Positions 18,934 to 28,477 of a DNA stretch of 60,688 bases are shown piece after piece. Under the pieces are notes generated by a model. The model searched no databases, was not told where the DNA came from, and was given only the letters and a program-made list of their open reading frames with translations. The DNA is from Amphritea pacifica (GTDB taxonomy: Bacteria > Pseudomonadota > Gammaproteobacteria > Pseudomonadales > Balneatricaceae): NCBI RefSeq assembly GCF_016924145.1, contig NZ_JAFFZO010000032.1, positions 1 through 60,688 of the forward strand. The letters are read 5' to 3'. Each line of letters opens with the position of its first letter. The stretch's first letter is position 1. The position numbers and the translations under genes are program-made.

Positions 18934-19053
18934 ATGGCGTTACCGAAGCGTAAAAAGGTTTGCAAATACTGCCTCATGATCCGTTTTATGCTGCTGTTTC
19001 TGGCGATTGTTGCGGTTTTCCTGTTAAATGGCGTTTATCAGTTCTGGAACTAA
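18934..19053 (+). CDS. 39-residue single-pass membrane peptide
   Basis: A short frame with a strong ribosome binding site (GGGAGG, 18923-18928, 5 nt before the ATG) begins one base after the yciH stop. The product has a basic N-terminus (LPKRKK), a CKYC pair at residues 10-13 and one hydrophobic helix (about 14-31). No family recognised. Tight spacing and translational coupling argue that it is expressed with yciH. Confidence 0.6.
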   Translation: MALPKRKKVCKYCLMIRFMLLFLAIVAVFLLNGVYQFWN

Positions 19054-19104
19054 CTTTCTCACGTCGGTAGGACGCCGGTGAAGCAAAAACAGGGAGCGAA
19101 CGTT

Positions 19105-19857
19105 ATGTACCGATCAATCAGGTTTTTATCTATTCTTCTGTGGGCGGCAGCTGCGCTGTCTCCATTCGCATCAGCAGAGATTCTGCATTACATCGATGCC
19201 AGTGGGCGCAAAGTTTACGTCGATAGTCCCCATAAAATTCCCCCCCAGTTCCGGCACCAGAGCCAGCAGGTTGAGACGGTACGGATGACCGTTGAAGAAC
19301 AACTGGCCAGTGAGCAAAGTCGTCAACAGATTAGTGAGGAGTATCGCAGGAAGCAGCAGATACGTGAGCTGGAAAGAACGCTGGCGAACATGACAACACC
19401 AGTCAGAATTATGGGCAATCAGGTGCTGGTGCCGGTCAATGTTGTCTGGCGAGGCCGAAAAGCCAGCCTCAATCTGCTGCTGGATACGGGTGCCAGTATG
19501 ACTGTGCTTCACCGCGACGGTGTCAGCTCACTGAATACTACCAGTCGTGATTCCAGTTATGCGCAGGTTGCCGGAGGCGGACTGATCAAAACCGAACGGG
19601 TGGTGTTCGACCGGATCGAACTGGGGCCCTACCGCATTGAAAACAAATCCACAGCAGTGATTGAAACCAGTGGTCCGCAACCATTTGACGGGCTTCTCGG
19701 TATGGACATTCTCGGCGGAGGCGGCTACAACATCGATTTCGCTCAGCGGAAAATTGTCTGGGCACCTGGTAAGTATAAAGAGATGAGTGCAGCACTTGAA
19801 GCATTGAAGCATCCTCAGGCAGAGCTCGAAGATGCTGTTGCAGCCGATAAGGAATAA
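19105..19857 (+). CDS. Retropepsin-like aspartic protease with DUF4124-like N-terminus
   Basis: The 250-residue product has a signal peptide (cleavage near ASA-E, residue 24). A DUF4124-like segment (ILHYIDASGRKVYVDSP) and a Gln/Glu-rich helical linker (about 60-95) follow. The single-lobed aspartic protease domain has the catalytic DTGAS (Asp127), and a second hallmark FDGLLGMDIL. Such retropepsin-like domains act as dimers. I chose ATG 19105 (AGGGAG 8 nt upstream); a GTG at 19078 would only add residues before the signal peptide. The protein is probably periplasmic; its substrate is unknown. A strong terminator follows. Confidence 0.88.
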   Translation: MYRSIRFLSILLWAAAALSPFASAEILHYIDASGRKVYVDSPHKIPPQFRHQSQQVETVRMTVEEQLASEQSRQQISEEYRRKQQIRELERTLANMTTPVRIMGNQVLVPVNVVWRGRKASLNLLLDTGASMTVLHRDGVSSLNTTSRDSSYAQVAGGGLIKTERVVFDRIELGPYRIENKSTAVIETSGPQPFDGLLGMDILGGGGYNIDFAQRKIVWAPGKYKEMSAALEALKHPQAELEDAVAADKE

Positions 19858-19860
19858 TCA

Positions 19861-19889
19861 AAAAAGCCCGCATTCATCGCGGGCTTTTT
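19861..19889. terminator. Bidirectional terminator
   Basis: A perfect 11-bp stem (19861-19871 with 19879-19889), seven-base loop and A/T tails lie between the convergent protease gene and the MTHFR-family gene. Confidence 0.9.
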
Positions 19890-19908
19890 GCCAGAGTCAT
19901 TGGCTCTA

Positions 19909-20865
19909 TTATAGTTCCAGTTCTGCCAGCTTCAGATCGAGCGTGGCTTTGAGCAGTTTATAAAGCCGGATCGCGGCATCGATCTCCTCTTTGCGGTTGG
20001 TCAGGCTTTCAATATTCAGACCCAGAGGGATACCCAGGTTACCGCAGGCTTCCAGGATCTGATCCAGGTTGTTGCGGCAGATGCGGATCGATTCAGCCAG
20101 TGGGTTATGGGCATCAAGAATCCGGTGACGGGTCGCCTGTGGCACTGAGATACCCAGCCACTCCATAAATTCAAGTGTCTTTGCACTGCCGCAAGGCGTA
20201 AAGGTGAGGATAATCCGTTTCGGTGCGACACCCCGTTCTTTGCACTCCCGGGCATAGGAGCTTAGCAGATCGATAGTGGCCTGCGGGTTGTAAACCGCCT
20301 GAGAAACAAAAAACTCGCACCCCTGTGCACTTTTTTCCAGCAGTCGCAGGTGCTCATTGCCTTTGCTGGCATGACGCTCAGCGATCGTCACCCCACCCAG
20401 ATTGAAATCAAGGCTGTGTTCCTTCAATGCCGTGTAGGCTTGTGGCAGAGTGAGCTTGATATCGCCATCAGCGGAGGGACTGCCGACCAGAACGATGTCC
20501 CGTACGCCATGGGGGCACCAGGCCTTGTCGAGCCACTCATTAAAGTCATCTTTGTTGTGCTGAGAGACGCTTTTATAGGTGATCACCGGACGGCCTGATT
20601 TCTCCCTCAATATGGTTGAGTAATCCCGGGGATCATGGGTGTTCATAAACGGGAATGGACGGGGCTTGTCGATCCGGCTGCTTTCGTCCTGAATGTCATA
20701 GACGATGACACCGTCATAGTCGATCTGCTGCAGACGTTCCAGCAGTTTATTACCGATCTCAGATAGCTGCTCCATCGAAACAGAAGATTTCGGCGGGGTG
20801 GTGCCAATAAAATAGACGCCGCGTGTTGGGTCGGCGAATTTCTGTTTCAGTCGTGAGTGGCTCAT
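19909..20865 (-). CDS. Methylenetetrahydrofolate reductase-family protein
   Basis: The 318-residue TIM-barrel protein looks like the MetF/MTHFR superfamily (NLGGVTIAERHA, EFFVSQAVYNP, RIILTFTPCGSAKTLEFMEWLGI). The FFVSQ motif corresponds to the FFxTQ segment of MetF, with the central residue changed. It diverges from classical MetF and lacks its usual N-terminus, so the substrate (5,10-methylene-THF or a related C1 compound) is uncertain. It is monocistronic and divergent from the DUF1285 gene across a 204-bp gap. Confidence 0.72.
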   Translation of the reverse strand: MSHSRLKQKFADPTRGVYFIGTTPPKSSVSMEQLSEIGNKLLERLQQIDYDGVIVYDIQDESSRIDKPRPFPFMNTHDPRDYSTILREKSGRPVITYKSVSQHNKDDFNEWLDKAWCPHGVRDIVLVGSPSADGDIKLTLPQAYTALKEHSLDFNLGGVTIAERHASKGNEHLRLLEKSAQGCEFFVSQAVYNPQATIDLLSSYARECKERGVAPKRIILTFTPCGSAKTLEFMEWLGISVPQATRHRILDAHNPLAESIRICRNNLDQILEACGNLGIPLGLNIESLTNRKEEIDAAIRLYKLLKATLDLKLAELEL

Positions 20866-21069
20866 CTGGGGTCCCGTAATGTGTGTTCTCGGTGGCGCGA
20901 CAGTGTTCTGGCTGCCAGTACTTCTCTTTAAGTACGAACTATTCTAACAATGAATGCCTTTCATGTGTTTAAGTTATAAGGTGAAATTTTTTGCAGTTAA
21001 TATGAGCCGATTTAATGTCGCTTGAAATACACTATAGATATCAGTAAGACCAAGCGTTAAGGGGGCAGT

Positions 21070-21624
21070 GTGAGTGAGAAAAAAGCGGATTTAAAATCGA
21101 TACAACAGCAACTGGATACAGACCATCGAGAACCCCGTTCTTTGCCTCCGGTACACCTCTGGACTCCGGAGTTCAGTGGTGATCTGGATATGCAGATCAC
21201 CCGTGATGGTCGTTGGATACATGAAGGTGGTGAGATCAAAAGGGCCGCCATGGTGAAGTTATTTTCTTCTATCCTGTGGCGTGAAGGAGAGCGCTATTTT
21301 CTGGTGACTCCGGTTGAGAAGGTCGGCATCCAGGTTGAGGATGTGCCTTTCTTTTTTACCGCGCTGGAGGTTCGTGAGGGGGAGTCAGGGCAGGAACTGG
21401 TGTTTACCTCATCCACCGATGATGTTGTTATCGCTTCCGCAGAGCACCCGTTACGGGTAGAGATCGATCCGGACACGGATGAACCCTCTCCCTACCTGAT
21501 GGTGCGTTATGGCATGGAAGGCCGGTTAAACCGCAATGTCTTCTATCAATTGGTGGATCTGGCCGAAGAGCGGGATGGGGTGTTTGGGGTAGAGAGCTGT
21601 GGGCAGTGGTTCAAAATCGGTTAG
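21070..21624 (+). CDS. DUF1285 domain-containing protein
   Basis: The 184-residue product matches the DUF1285 family of proteobacterial proteins, with an N-terminal PPVHLWTPEFSGDLDMQITRDGRWIHEGGEI and repeated beta-hairpin blocks containing YFLVTPVEKVGI and YLMVRYGMEGRLNRNVFYQL. The function is unknown. No signal peptide or membrane segment is visible. It starts at GTG, 5-8 nt after an AAGGGGG sequence. It is followed by a REP-like inverted repeat. Confidence 0.88.
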   Translation: MSEKKADLKSIQQQLDTDHREPRSLPPVHLWTPEFSGDLDMQITRDGRWIHEGGEIKRAAMVKLFSSILWREGERYFLVTPVEKVGIQVEDVPFFFTALEVREGESGQELVFTSSTDDVVIASAEHPLRVEIDPDTDEPSPYLMVRYGMEGRLNRNVFYQLVDLAEERDGVFGVESCGQWFKIG

Positions 21625-21695
21625 TTGGCTAGATGTAGAACGTTGCAAAGGATGTGACTGGCTCATTGCTCGGCAAAGCCTGCTTAATATCTGTT

Positions 21696-21756
21696 GGAGC
21701 GGCTTCCAGCCGCGAGCATGATATGACTATTTTCATTCGCGGCTGGAAGCCGCTCC
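21696..21756. repeat. REP-like inverted repeat (20-bp perfect arms)
   Basis: Arms at 21696-21715 and 21737-21756 are perfect reverse complements around a 21-bp spacer. Each arm is itself a hairpin (GCGGCT-TCC-AGCCGC). It lies in the gap between the convergent DUF1285 and srkA genes. This is the organisation of REP/BIME elements; whether copies occur elsewhere in the genome cannot be seen here. Confidence 0.75.
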
Positions 21757-21818
21757 CACAGTAAAAATTGATATATCGGGGCAGTCTTCAGTCCATCCTG
21801 AACAACGATCAACGCTTG

Positions 21819-22802
21819 CTAATTATACAGCTGCAGCGGCGCTTCCTGCAGGGCGAACAGTTGCTCTCTGAGTTCCAGGATATGTTCGCTCCAATAGCGT
21901 ACGCTGTTGAACCAGGGGAAGTTATGGGGGAAAGCGGGGTCTTCCCAGCGGCGGGCGATCCAGGCGGCGTAGTTCATGATCCGCAGGGTGCGCAGGGTTT
22001 CGGTGAGTCTTAACTGGGCGGGGTTGAAATCACAAAATTCGCTGTATCCCTCAATGATTTCCAATAGCTGTGCTTGCTGACTCTCCCGTTCGCCTGACAG
22101 TAGCATCCAGATATCCTGAATCGCTGGTGCCATGCGGGCATCATCAAAATCAACAAAATGGGGAGCGTCATCCCGCCAGAGCATATTGCCGATATGGCAG
22201 TCGCCATGCACCCGTATCCGGTTGATTGGTTCACAGATCTGCCAGTTTTCCTCCATCAGCCTGAGGAGGTCCGTTGTCAGGGTGTCGTAGGAGGTCTTCA
22301 GTTCCGCCGGGATGAACTGCTCGCTGATCAGTTGTACGCTTTCATGGCCGTAACTGGCGATATCAATCTCTGGGCGATGGATGAAAGGCTGGCTGGCACC
22401 GATGGTGTGGATCCGGCCGAGCATCCGCCCCAGCGTAAACAGGTTATCCATGTTGTCCAGTTCGGGCGCGTGACCGCCCTTGCGGGGAAACAGGGCAAAC
22501 ATAAAGTCGCCATAGGTAAACAAACTTTCACCTTCGCGAATCAGGGGGGCAACCACCGGCAGCTCCTGTGCGATCAGTTCAAAGCAGAACTGGTGTTCCT
22601 CCAGAATCTGCTCTCTGCTCCAGCGGTTCGGACGATAAAACTTGGCGATCATAGGCTCGCTTTCATCTATGCCGACCTGATAGACACGATTTTCGTAGCT
22701 GTTAAGACCGAACACCCGCCCATCACAGAGATATCCCAGGCTTTCAATGGCGTCCTGAATAAAGCTGGGTGTGAGGTGTTCAAACGGGTGCAGTGAGGTC
22801 AT
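21819..22802 (-). CDS. srkA: Stress response kinase A (SrkA/YihE)
   Basis: The 327-residue APH-fold Ser/Thr kinase matches YihE/RdoA/SrkA, which protects against programmed cell death after envelope or toxin stress. It has the N-terminal HPFEHLTPSFIQDAIESLGY, the Lys region MIAKFYRPNRW, the catalytic loop VHGDCHIGNMLW and the metal-binding HFVDFDDARMAPA. The stop is in the gap with the REP-like element. It starts 4 bp after the CYTH gene stop, so the two are probably cotranscribed. Confidence 0.94.
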   Translation of the reverse strand: MTSLHPFEHLTPSFIQDAIESLGYLCDGRVFGLNSYENRVYQVGIDESEPMIAKFYRPNRWSREQILEEHQFCFELIAQELPVVAPLIREGESLFTYGDFMFALFPRKGGHAPELDNMDNLFTLGRMLGRIHTIGASQPFIHRPEIDIASYGHESVQLISEQFIPAELKTSYDTLTTDLLRLMEENWQICEPINRIRVHGDCHIGNMLWRDDAPHFVDFDDARMAPAIQDIWMLLSGERESQQAQLLEIIEGYSEFCDFNPAQLRLTETLRTLRIMNYAAWIARRWEDPAFPHNFPWFNSVRYWSEHILELREQLFALQEAPLQLYN

Positions 22803-22806
22803 CGGT

Positions 22807-23271
22807 CTACCAGTTTTTGAAAGGGTGGGTGAGCAGGTTAGAGTTGTAGTAGCGTCTATCGCCAGTGACCTCTTCGGTCACCCAGTCGGGCAGTTCAGGT
22901 TGTTCATCTTCACTGTCCAGCTCGACCTCTGCGACGATCAGCCCCTCATTGTCCCCGGCAAAGATATCCAGCTCCCAGAGGTGGTTTTTGTGGCTGATGA
23001 GATAGCGGGTCTTATCCACTACCGGGCCTTTACATAGCTCATCCAGCATCTGCCGGGCATCGGTGACCGGAACCTCATATTCAAACTCACTGCGGGAGAT
23101 CCCTTTGGTTTCTCCCTTGAGGGTGAGAAACGCTTTATCACCCATGATGCGGATACGTACGGTGGTTTTATCGGTGGTCTGGATATAGCCCTGACAGATG
23201 GTCAGGCCCTGTTCTGGCAGGTCAACTTTATCCATATTCACGAGAAACTTGCGTTCAATTTCCTGTGCCAT
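22807..23271 (-). CDS. CYTH-domain protein (class IV cyclase/triphosphatase-like)
   Basis: The 154-residue protein has the signature EIERKFLV at its N-terminus and the paired Lys/Arg and Glu strands of the CYTH tunnel (TVRIRIMGDKAFLTLKGE, SRSEFEYEVP, LWELDIFAGDNEGLIVAEVEL). Single-domain bacterial members commonly hydrolyse inorganic triphosphate. It is upstream of srkA by 4 bp and downstream of the metG terminator. Confidence 0.92.
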   Translation of the reverse strand: MAQEIERKFLVNMDKVDLPEQGLTICQGYIQTTDKTTVRIRIMGDKAFLTLKGETKGISRSEFEYEVPVTDARQMLDELCKGPVVDKTRYLISHKNHLWELDIFAGDNEGLIVAEVELDSEDEQPELPDWVTEEVTGDRRYYNSNLLTHPFKNW

Positions 23272-23284
23272 ATCTTTTCCTTAA

Positions 23285-23310
23285 TAAAAAAGGCACCTTA
23301 CAGTGCCTTT
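23285..23310 (-). terminator. Terminator of metG
   Basis: An 8-bp stem AAAGGCAC/GTGCCTTT (23289-23296 with 23303-23310) with a 6-nt loop is followed on the minus strand by T residues. It lies 47 bp past the metG stop. Confidence 0.8.
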
Positions 23311-23356
23311 GAATTATAACGTATCGGGATGATATCTAAGCATTATGAATGCCAGT

Positions 23357-25393
23357 TTACATAATCCGCATGCCCGGTTGTGCCCCTTCATGGGGCTCTA
23401 GAATCCACAGATCTTTTCCGCCGGGGCCAGCCGCCAGCACCATTCCCTCTGACATGCCGAACTTCATCTTCCGCGGGGCCAGGTTTGCCACCATCACGGT
23501 CAGCTTACCTTCCAGATCTTCTGGATTATAAGCGGATTTGATGCCGGCAAAGACGTTGCGGGTTTCTCCGCCCAGATCCAGTGTCAGTTGAAGCAGTTTA
23601 TCGGCGCCTTTGACATGCTCAGCCCTGGCGATGCGGGCAACCCGCAGATCGAGTTTGGCAAAGTCATCAAATGTGACCTCATCGGCTACCGGATTTTTCT
23701 GCAGCTCTGTCTCTTCTGCTGATGGCGCGGAGGGGGTTGTCGCCGCGATCGCTGCCAGTGTGGCTTTGCTGTCTTCGATCATCGCGCTGATGGTATCTTC
23801 CTCGATGCGCTGCATCAGCGGTTTAAACTTGTTGATCTTGTGATTGAAGAGAGGTTGGTGATTCCACTCGAGGGTTTCTAGATTAAGGAATTTCTTAACG
23901 TCTTCAGCTACTTGCGGAAGTACAGGTGCAAGGTAGGTAATTATCGTACGGAAGTAGTTTATACCAGTGTTGCAAATGCCTTGTAATTCTTTTTCTCGCC
24001 CTTCTTGTTTGGCAATAACCCAAGGCTCTTTTTCATCTATGTATCGGTTTGCTTGGTCAGCAATACTCATGATAATTCGCATTGCTTTCGCGTATTCACG
24101 GTTTTCGTATGCAGCTGCTATCTTTTCTCCAGCATTTATTGCATCTTTTATTTTGAAGGGTTCAGGTATAGAGCCAAGATCGCCGGCAAACTTCTTATGG
24201 ATAAAGCCAGCGCAGCGGGAGGCGATATTAACCACCTTGTTAACCAGATCAGCATTCACCCGCATACGGAAATCATCCAGGCTCAGGTCGATATCATCGA
24301 TACCGGAACCCAGCTTGGCGGCGAAGTAGTAGCGAAGATATTCCGGACGCAGATGCTTCAGATAGGTTTCCGCCATAATAAAGGTGCCACGGGATTTGGA
24401 CATCTTCTGACCGTTAACCGTCAGGAATCCATGACAGAATACTTTGGTCGGTTTACGGAAACCGGCCCCTTCCAGCATGGCAGGCCAGAACAGGGTGTGG
24501 AAGTAGGCGATATCCTTACCGATAAAGTGATATAGCTCGGTATCGGAGGCTTCGTTCCAGTATTCATCAAAATCGACAGAATTTTTTTCGCACCAGTTTT
24601 TAAAGCTGGCCATATAGCCGATAGGGGCATCCAGCCAGACGTAGAAATATTTGCCCGGGGCATCGGGAATTTCAAAGCCCCAGTAGGGCGCGTCACGGGA
24701 GATATCCCAGTTCTGCAGACCCGATTCAAACCACTCATTGAGTTTATGAATCATCTGCTCCTGCACACAGCTGTCGACCCAGTTGCGCAGGGTGTTCTCA
24801 AAATCTGCCAGTTTGAAGAAGTAGTGCTCAGATTCTTTTTCAATGGGTTTGGCACCGGAGACGGCGGAATAGGCATTTTTCAGCTCAACCGGGCTGTAGG
24901 TTGCACCGCAGACCTCACAGGAGTCTCCATACTGATCCTGGGCGCCACATTTCGGGCAGTCACCCTTAACGAAACGATCTGGCAGGAACATCTCTTTCTC
25001 AGGATCGTACGCCTGGGTGATAGTCTTCTTAGCGATATGACCGCCATCACGCAGACGGGTATAGATCAGCGAGGCAAAATACTTGTTCTCCTCTGAATGG
25101 GTGGAGTAGTAGTTATCAAACCCCACCATAAAGCCTGCGAAATCGCGCTGGTGCTCCTGGCTTACCTGGCTGATCAGGGCTTCGGGCGTAATCCCCATCT
25201 GGTCTGCCTTCAGCATAATAGGCGTGCCATGGGCATCATCTGCACACACATAAGTGCAGTGGTTGCCGCGCTGGTTCTGGAAGCGGGTCCAGATGTCGGT
25301 CTGGATGTACTCTACCAGATGACCCAGATGGATCGGGCCATTGGCATAGGGCAGAGCGCTGGTGACAAGAATCTTACGTTGTTTATCAGTCAT
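23357..25393 (-). CDS. metG: Methionyl-tRNA synthetase
   Basis: This class I synthetase charges tRNA-Met. It has the HIGH-type HLGH, a CxxC-x9-CxxC zinc knuckle (CPKCG...CEVCG), the KMSKS loop and the C-terminal OB-fold dimerisation domain (about residues 575-678). I chose the ATG at 25393 ([10 protein letters not shown]); the open frame upstream to 25504 gives residues foreign to the family. No good ribosome binding site is visible. Codons between about 23840 and 24180, in the anticodon-binding domain, are markedly more AT-rich than the rest of the gene. Confidence 0.97.
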   Translation of the reverse strand: MTDKQRKILVTSALPYANGPIHLGHLVEYIQTDIWTRFQNQRGNHCTYVCADDAHGTPIMLKADQMGITPEALISQVSQEHQRDFAGFMVGFDNYYSTHSEENKYFASLIYTRLRDGGHIAKKTITQAYDPEKEMFLPDRFVKGDCPKCGAQDQYGDSCEVCGATYSPVELKNAYSAVSGAKPIEKESEHYFFKLADFENTLRNWVDSCVQEQMIHKLNEWFESGLQNWDISRDAPYWGFEIPDAPGKYFYVWLDAPIGYMASFKNWCEKNSVDFDEYWNEASDTELYHFIGKDIAYFHTLFWPAMLEGAGFRKPTKVFCHGFLTVNGQKMSKSRGTFIMAETYLKHLRPEYLRYYFAAKLGSGIDDIDLSLDDFRMRVNADLVNKVVNIASRCAGFIHKKFAGDLGSIPEPFKIKDAINAGEKIAAAYENREYAKAMRIIMSIADQANRYIDEKEPWVIAKQEGREKELQGICNTGINYFRTIITYLAPVLPQVAEDVKKFLNLETLEWNHQPLFNHKINKFKPLMQRIEEDTISAMIEDSKATLAAIAATTPSAPSAEETELQKNPVADEVTFDDFAKLDLRVARIARAEHVKGADKLLQLTLDLGGETRNVFAGIKSAYNPEDLEGKLTVMVANLAPRKMKFGMSEGMVLAAGPGGKDLWILEPHEGAQPGMRIM

Positions 25394-25904
25394 GATTCGG
25401 AGCAGGTCTAGGTTGCAGAGATAAGCGCGCAATTTTACTCTTAAATGACTGAAATTACAGCAAGGTAGGGCGATCTTTTTTATCCGGTGATGATTCAAAC
25501 CCACTGGTTTAAGTTAACTATACTGGGTAACAATCGGTAGACAGCTTTTTCAAATAACGCTACAACCTGTTAAGGAACACTTGTTACGTTGCAGGAACAA
25601 AGTAGTCTGTAACGGTTTGTCGCATAATTGTTGTTGCCTTAACGGTGTAATTTAACAGCTATACTGTAACCTTTACCGGCAGCACCTTCCGCGTCTGATA
25701 TGAAAAATACTAAGGTATGTTTATCAGCTTGTGCAGACGATTTGAGGGCCGCCTTGAGAGCGTCGCAGGTAGCTGCAGTGATGGGTTAAATTGAGTGAAC
25801 GATGCGGTACAACACAGATCTGTTTCCACCCGGATCGCAGATCCGGAGATGGCACGTAAAGGAGACGAGTGGGGGTAGCCACTCTATTGAGGAGATGGAG
25901 GGTC
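25394..25904. other. 511-bp gap between divergent metG and the HDOD gene
   Basis: The gap is AT-rich near metG and more GC-rich toward the HDOD gene. I see a weak promoter candidate toward the right (TTGCCT at 25635-25640, 19 bp, TATACT at 25660-25665) and a small hairpin (CGGATC-GCA-GATCCG, about 25831-25845). About 240 nt of leader would then precede the HDOD start. I compared it by eye with cyclic-di-GMP riboswitches and saw no match. A 29-codon frame at 25700 has no ribosome binding site. Confidence 0.4.
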
Positions 25905-27155
25905 ATGTTCGAATATATTCTTAAGGAAGATAAAGTTGCGGTGCTCTGGCTCGGTAAGCCGCTGGCTGATCTGAACAATGTGCCGGCAGAGCTGAAGGGC
26001 CGGGTTAGTATCAATCTGGCTAAGGTACCCGAACAGGCGATGGAGATGCTTGGGCGCCAGGATTATCAGGTGATTGTTGTTCAGCTGAGTCAGGACGATT
26101 TTGAGTTTCGTTATAACTGGTTGCGCAAAGTGGTCGCCAAATATCCGGGGGTTATCCGGATTATGCTGAATGACGGCCTGCAGAATCATCAGGTGGCCAA
26201 AGCGTCAGAGCTTTGTCACCGTTCGCTGCTGTTCACTTCGGGGGTTACCGAGCTGTTTCATGAAGTCGGACAGAGTCTGCGTCTGATTCAGTCGAGTAAT
26301 AAGCCGGTGGTCAGGGAGTACGTCGGTGCGATTGAAAGGTTGCCATCCCTGCCGGGCGTGTATGTTGCGCTTAATGATGCGCTGGCTTCTGATACCACTG
26401 GGGCTGCGGATATCGCTGCTATCATCGAGCGGGATCCGGCGATGAGTGCGAAAATCCTGCAATTGGTGAATTCTGCTTTTTTTGCCCTCAGTAGTAAGGT
26501 TTTTAAAATCAAAGATGCGGTGGTGATTCTGGGGGTCAGGCAGATTCGGGATCTGTTTCTGGTGTCGCGCATATTTGAGCACTATCCGCAGGATAGAAAC
26601 TGGTCTGGATTTTCGTTCGAAAACCTCTTCGATCGCTGCATGGTGGTTGGTCGGTTTGCCCGGGCGATCTGTCGCGAACAGCGGGTGAGTGCAGATATAG
26701 CCGATAAGGCGTTTCTGGCTGCCCTGCTTCAGGATATCGGTATGCTGGTGATCGCAACCCGTGAAGCGGAGCATTACAGTGAGGTACTTCAGGAAGCTGC
26801 ACTGTTGAATCACCCTCTTTATGCCATCGAAAAACTTCGCCTGGGGGTCACACATATGGAGGTGGGGGCCTATATGCTGGGGCTGTGGAACCTGCCGCCG
26901 GAAGTGGTTGAGGCGGTGCTTTATCACTCTAATCCAAATGCTACCTCCAGTGAAAAGTTTACCCCGTTAACCGCCGTGCATCTGGCAGACTCTATTCTGC
27001 CTGATGTGGTTAATGTGAATGATTGTCGTATCAGTAGCCAGATCAGTGAGAAGTACGTGACCCGTCTTGGGCTGCAGAATAAGCTTCCCCGTTGGCAGCA
27101 GATGTCTGAAGATTTTGCTGCACAACTTTATTCCGGAACCGGGAATGGCTTCTGA
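25905..27155 (+). CDS. HDOD-domain signalling protein with degenerate receiver-like N-terminus
   Basis: The 416-residue product has an N-terminal receiver-like alpha/beta region (about residues 1-125) that lacks a clear phospho-acceptor Asp arrangement. A HDOD domain (about 140-350) has LPSLPGVYVALNDAL, IIERDPAMSAKILQLVNSAFF and VILGVRQIRDLFLVSRIFEH. HDOD proteins link c-di-GMP and stress signalling to motility or virulence, without known catalytic activity. I chose ATG 25905, within the GGAG/GGAGGG region; the earlier GTG at 25869 has no ribosome binding site. A long leader precedes it. Confidence 0.88.
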   Translation: MFEYILKEDKVAVLWLGKPLADLNNVPAELKGRVSINLAKVPEQAMEMLGRQDYQVIVVQLSQDDFEFRYNWLRKVVAKYPGVIRIMLNDGLQNHQVAKASELCHRSLLFTSGVTELFHEVGQSLRLIQSSNKPVVREYVGAIERLPSLPGVYVALNDALASDTTGAADIAAIIERDPAMSAKILQLVNSAFFALSSKVFKIKDAVVILGVRQIRDLFLVSRIFEHYPQDRNWSGFSFENLFDRCMVVGRFARAICREQRVSADIADKAFLAALLQDIGMLVIATREAEHYSEVLQEAALLNHPLYAIEKLRLGVTHMEVGAYMLGLWNLPPEVVEAVLYHSNPNATSSEKFTPLTAVHLADSILPDVVNVNDCRISSQISEKYVTRLGLQNKLPRWQQMSEDFAAQLYSGTGNGF

Positions 27156-27245
27156 ACCGGTTGCTATATGCAGTGAAAGCTTGGAGTGACCGGGGCAGGC
27201 TGATAGAATGCGCGGCCTGTTTTGATTCTATATTCCGAGGTTTAG

Positions 27246-28340
27246 ATGGCGCTGCCTGTTGTTGATCCGTCCCAGTATGATGCTCAGCTGAGCGAAAAAA
27301 AAACTGACATCGAACAGCAGTTTGCTGACTTTAATCTACCCGGCATTGAGCTGTTTGAGTCGGCCACAACCGCCTATCGCCAGCGCGCCGAGTTTCGGGT
27401 GTGGCACGAAGGTGATGATCTTTACTATGTGATGTTTAAGCCGGGGGACAAGCATCAGCACAACCGGCTTGAATCCTGCCCTATGGTATCAGAACCGATT
27501 CAGCAGGTGATGTTTAAACTGCTGGACTATTTGCGCCCCAATGAACTGCTGCGTCGCCGCCTGTTTCAGGTCGATTTTCTCAGCACCCTGTCGGGTGAAC
27601 TGATCGTCAGCCTGCTATATCATAAGCCCCTTGATGACGCCTGGATTGAGGAAGCCCGGAAACTCAAACAGCATTTCGGTATCCACTTTATCGGTCGTAG
27701 CCGTAAAACCAAGATCGTTCTCGATCAGGATTATGCGCTGGAGAAAATGCGGGTCGATGGCCGGGAGCTGATCTACAAGCAGGTTGAAAACAGTTTTACT
27801 CAGCCCAATGGCGGGGTGTGCGTTAAGATGCTGGAATGGGCTGTGGATGTTACCCGTGACGCCGGTGGCGATCTGGTGGAACTGTACTGTGGTAACGGCA
27901 ACTTTACCATGGCGCTTGCAGAAAACTTCGATAAGGTGATTGCCACTGAGATCGCTAAAGTCTCTGTGGATGCGGCGCAATATAATATTGCCGCTAACCA
28001 GGTTGATAATGTGAAAATCCTGCGGATGTCCAGCGAGGAGTTTTCCCAGGCATTGCAGGGGGTGCGCGAGTTTCGTCGTCTGAAGCAGAGTGGTGTTAAT
28101 CTGGCTGATTATAATTTCAGTACTGTTCTGGTGGACCCACCACGTAGTGGTCTGGATGATGAAACCGTTAAGCAGGTCGCTGAATACGATAATATTGTCT
28201 ATATCTCCTGCAACCCGGAAACACTGCAGCAGAATCTGAAGCAGTTGACCCTGACCCATGACCTGCAGCGTTTTGCGCTATTTGATCAGTTTCCCTATAC
28301 CCATCATCTGGAGTGTGGGGTATATCTGACAAGGAAGTAA
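27246..28340 (+). CDS. trmA: tRNA (uracil(54)-C5)-methyltransferase TrmA
   Basis: TrmA makes m5U54 in the T loop of tRNAs with SAM. The 364-residue product has no N-terminal TRAM domain, as in TrmA rather than RlmCD. Visible motifs are [16 protein letters not shown] (SAM site), [12 protein letters not shown] and the catalytic Cys in [16 protein letters not shown] ribosome binding site lies 5 nt upstream. It is probably monocistronic. Confidence 0.96.
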   Translation: MALPVVDPSQYDAQLSEKKTDIEQQFADFNLPGIELFESATTAYRQRAEFRVWHEGDDLYYVMFKPGDKHQHNRLESCPMVSEPIQQVMFKLLDYLRPNELLRRRLFQVDFLSTLSGELIVSLLYHKPLDDAWIEEARKLKQHFGIHFIGRSRKTKIVLDQDYALEKMRVDGRELIYKQVENSFTQPNGGVCVKMLEWAVDVTRDAGGDLVELYCGNGNFTMALAENFDKVIATEIAKVSVDAAQYNIAANQVDNVKILRMSSEEFSQALQGVREFRRLKQSGVNLADYNFSTVLVDPPRSGLDDETVKQVAEYDNIVYISCNPETLQQNLKQLTLTHDLQRFALFDQFPYTHHLECGVYLTRK

Positions 28341-28477
28341 GTTAGTAACGGGTTTGAATCTCTCAGATCTGCAAATATCCACCCTGGGTATTATTAATTG
28401 ATACTTTTTGCGCGCAGTTGGTGTTGCGTTAACGATAAAAAGATACTTTAGCGATCATTTTATCGGGAGGTTGTATT

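Noticed and set aside
22158-22796. 212-codon frame antisense to srkA
   Set aside because: Shadow of srkA.
23967-24535. Overlapping plus-strand frames opposite metG in the low-GC patch
   Set aside because: Open only because of the altered codon use; metG is intact here and no start signal is visible.
25700-25789. 29-codon frame upstream of the HDOD gene
   Set aside because: No ribosome binding site and no family.
25680-25904. Possible cyclic-di-GMP or other riboswitch upstream of the HDOD gene
   Set aside because: The conserved core of c-di-GMP riboswitches was not found by eye; the region is left unannotated.
27615-28259. 214-codon frame antisense to trmA
   Set aside because: Shadow of trmA.
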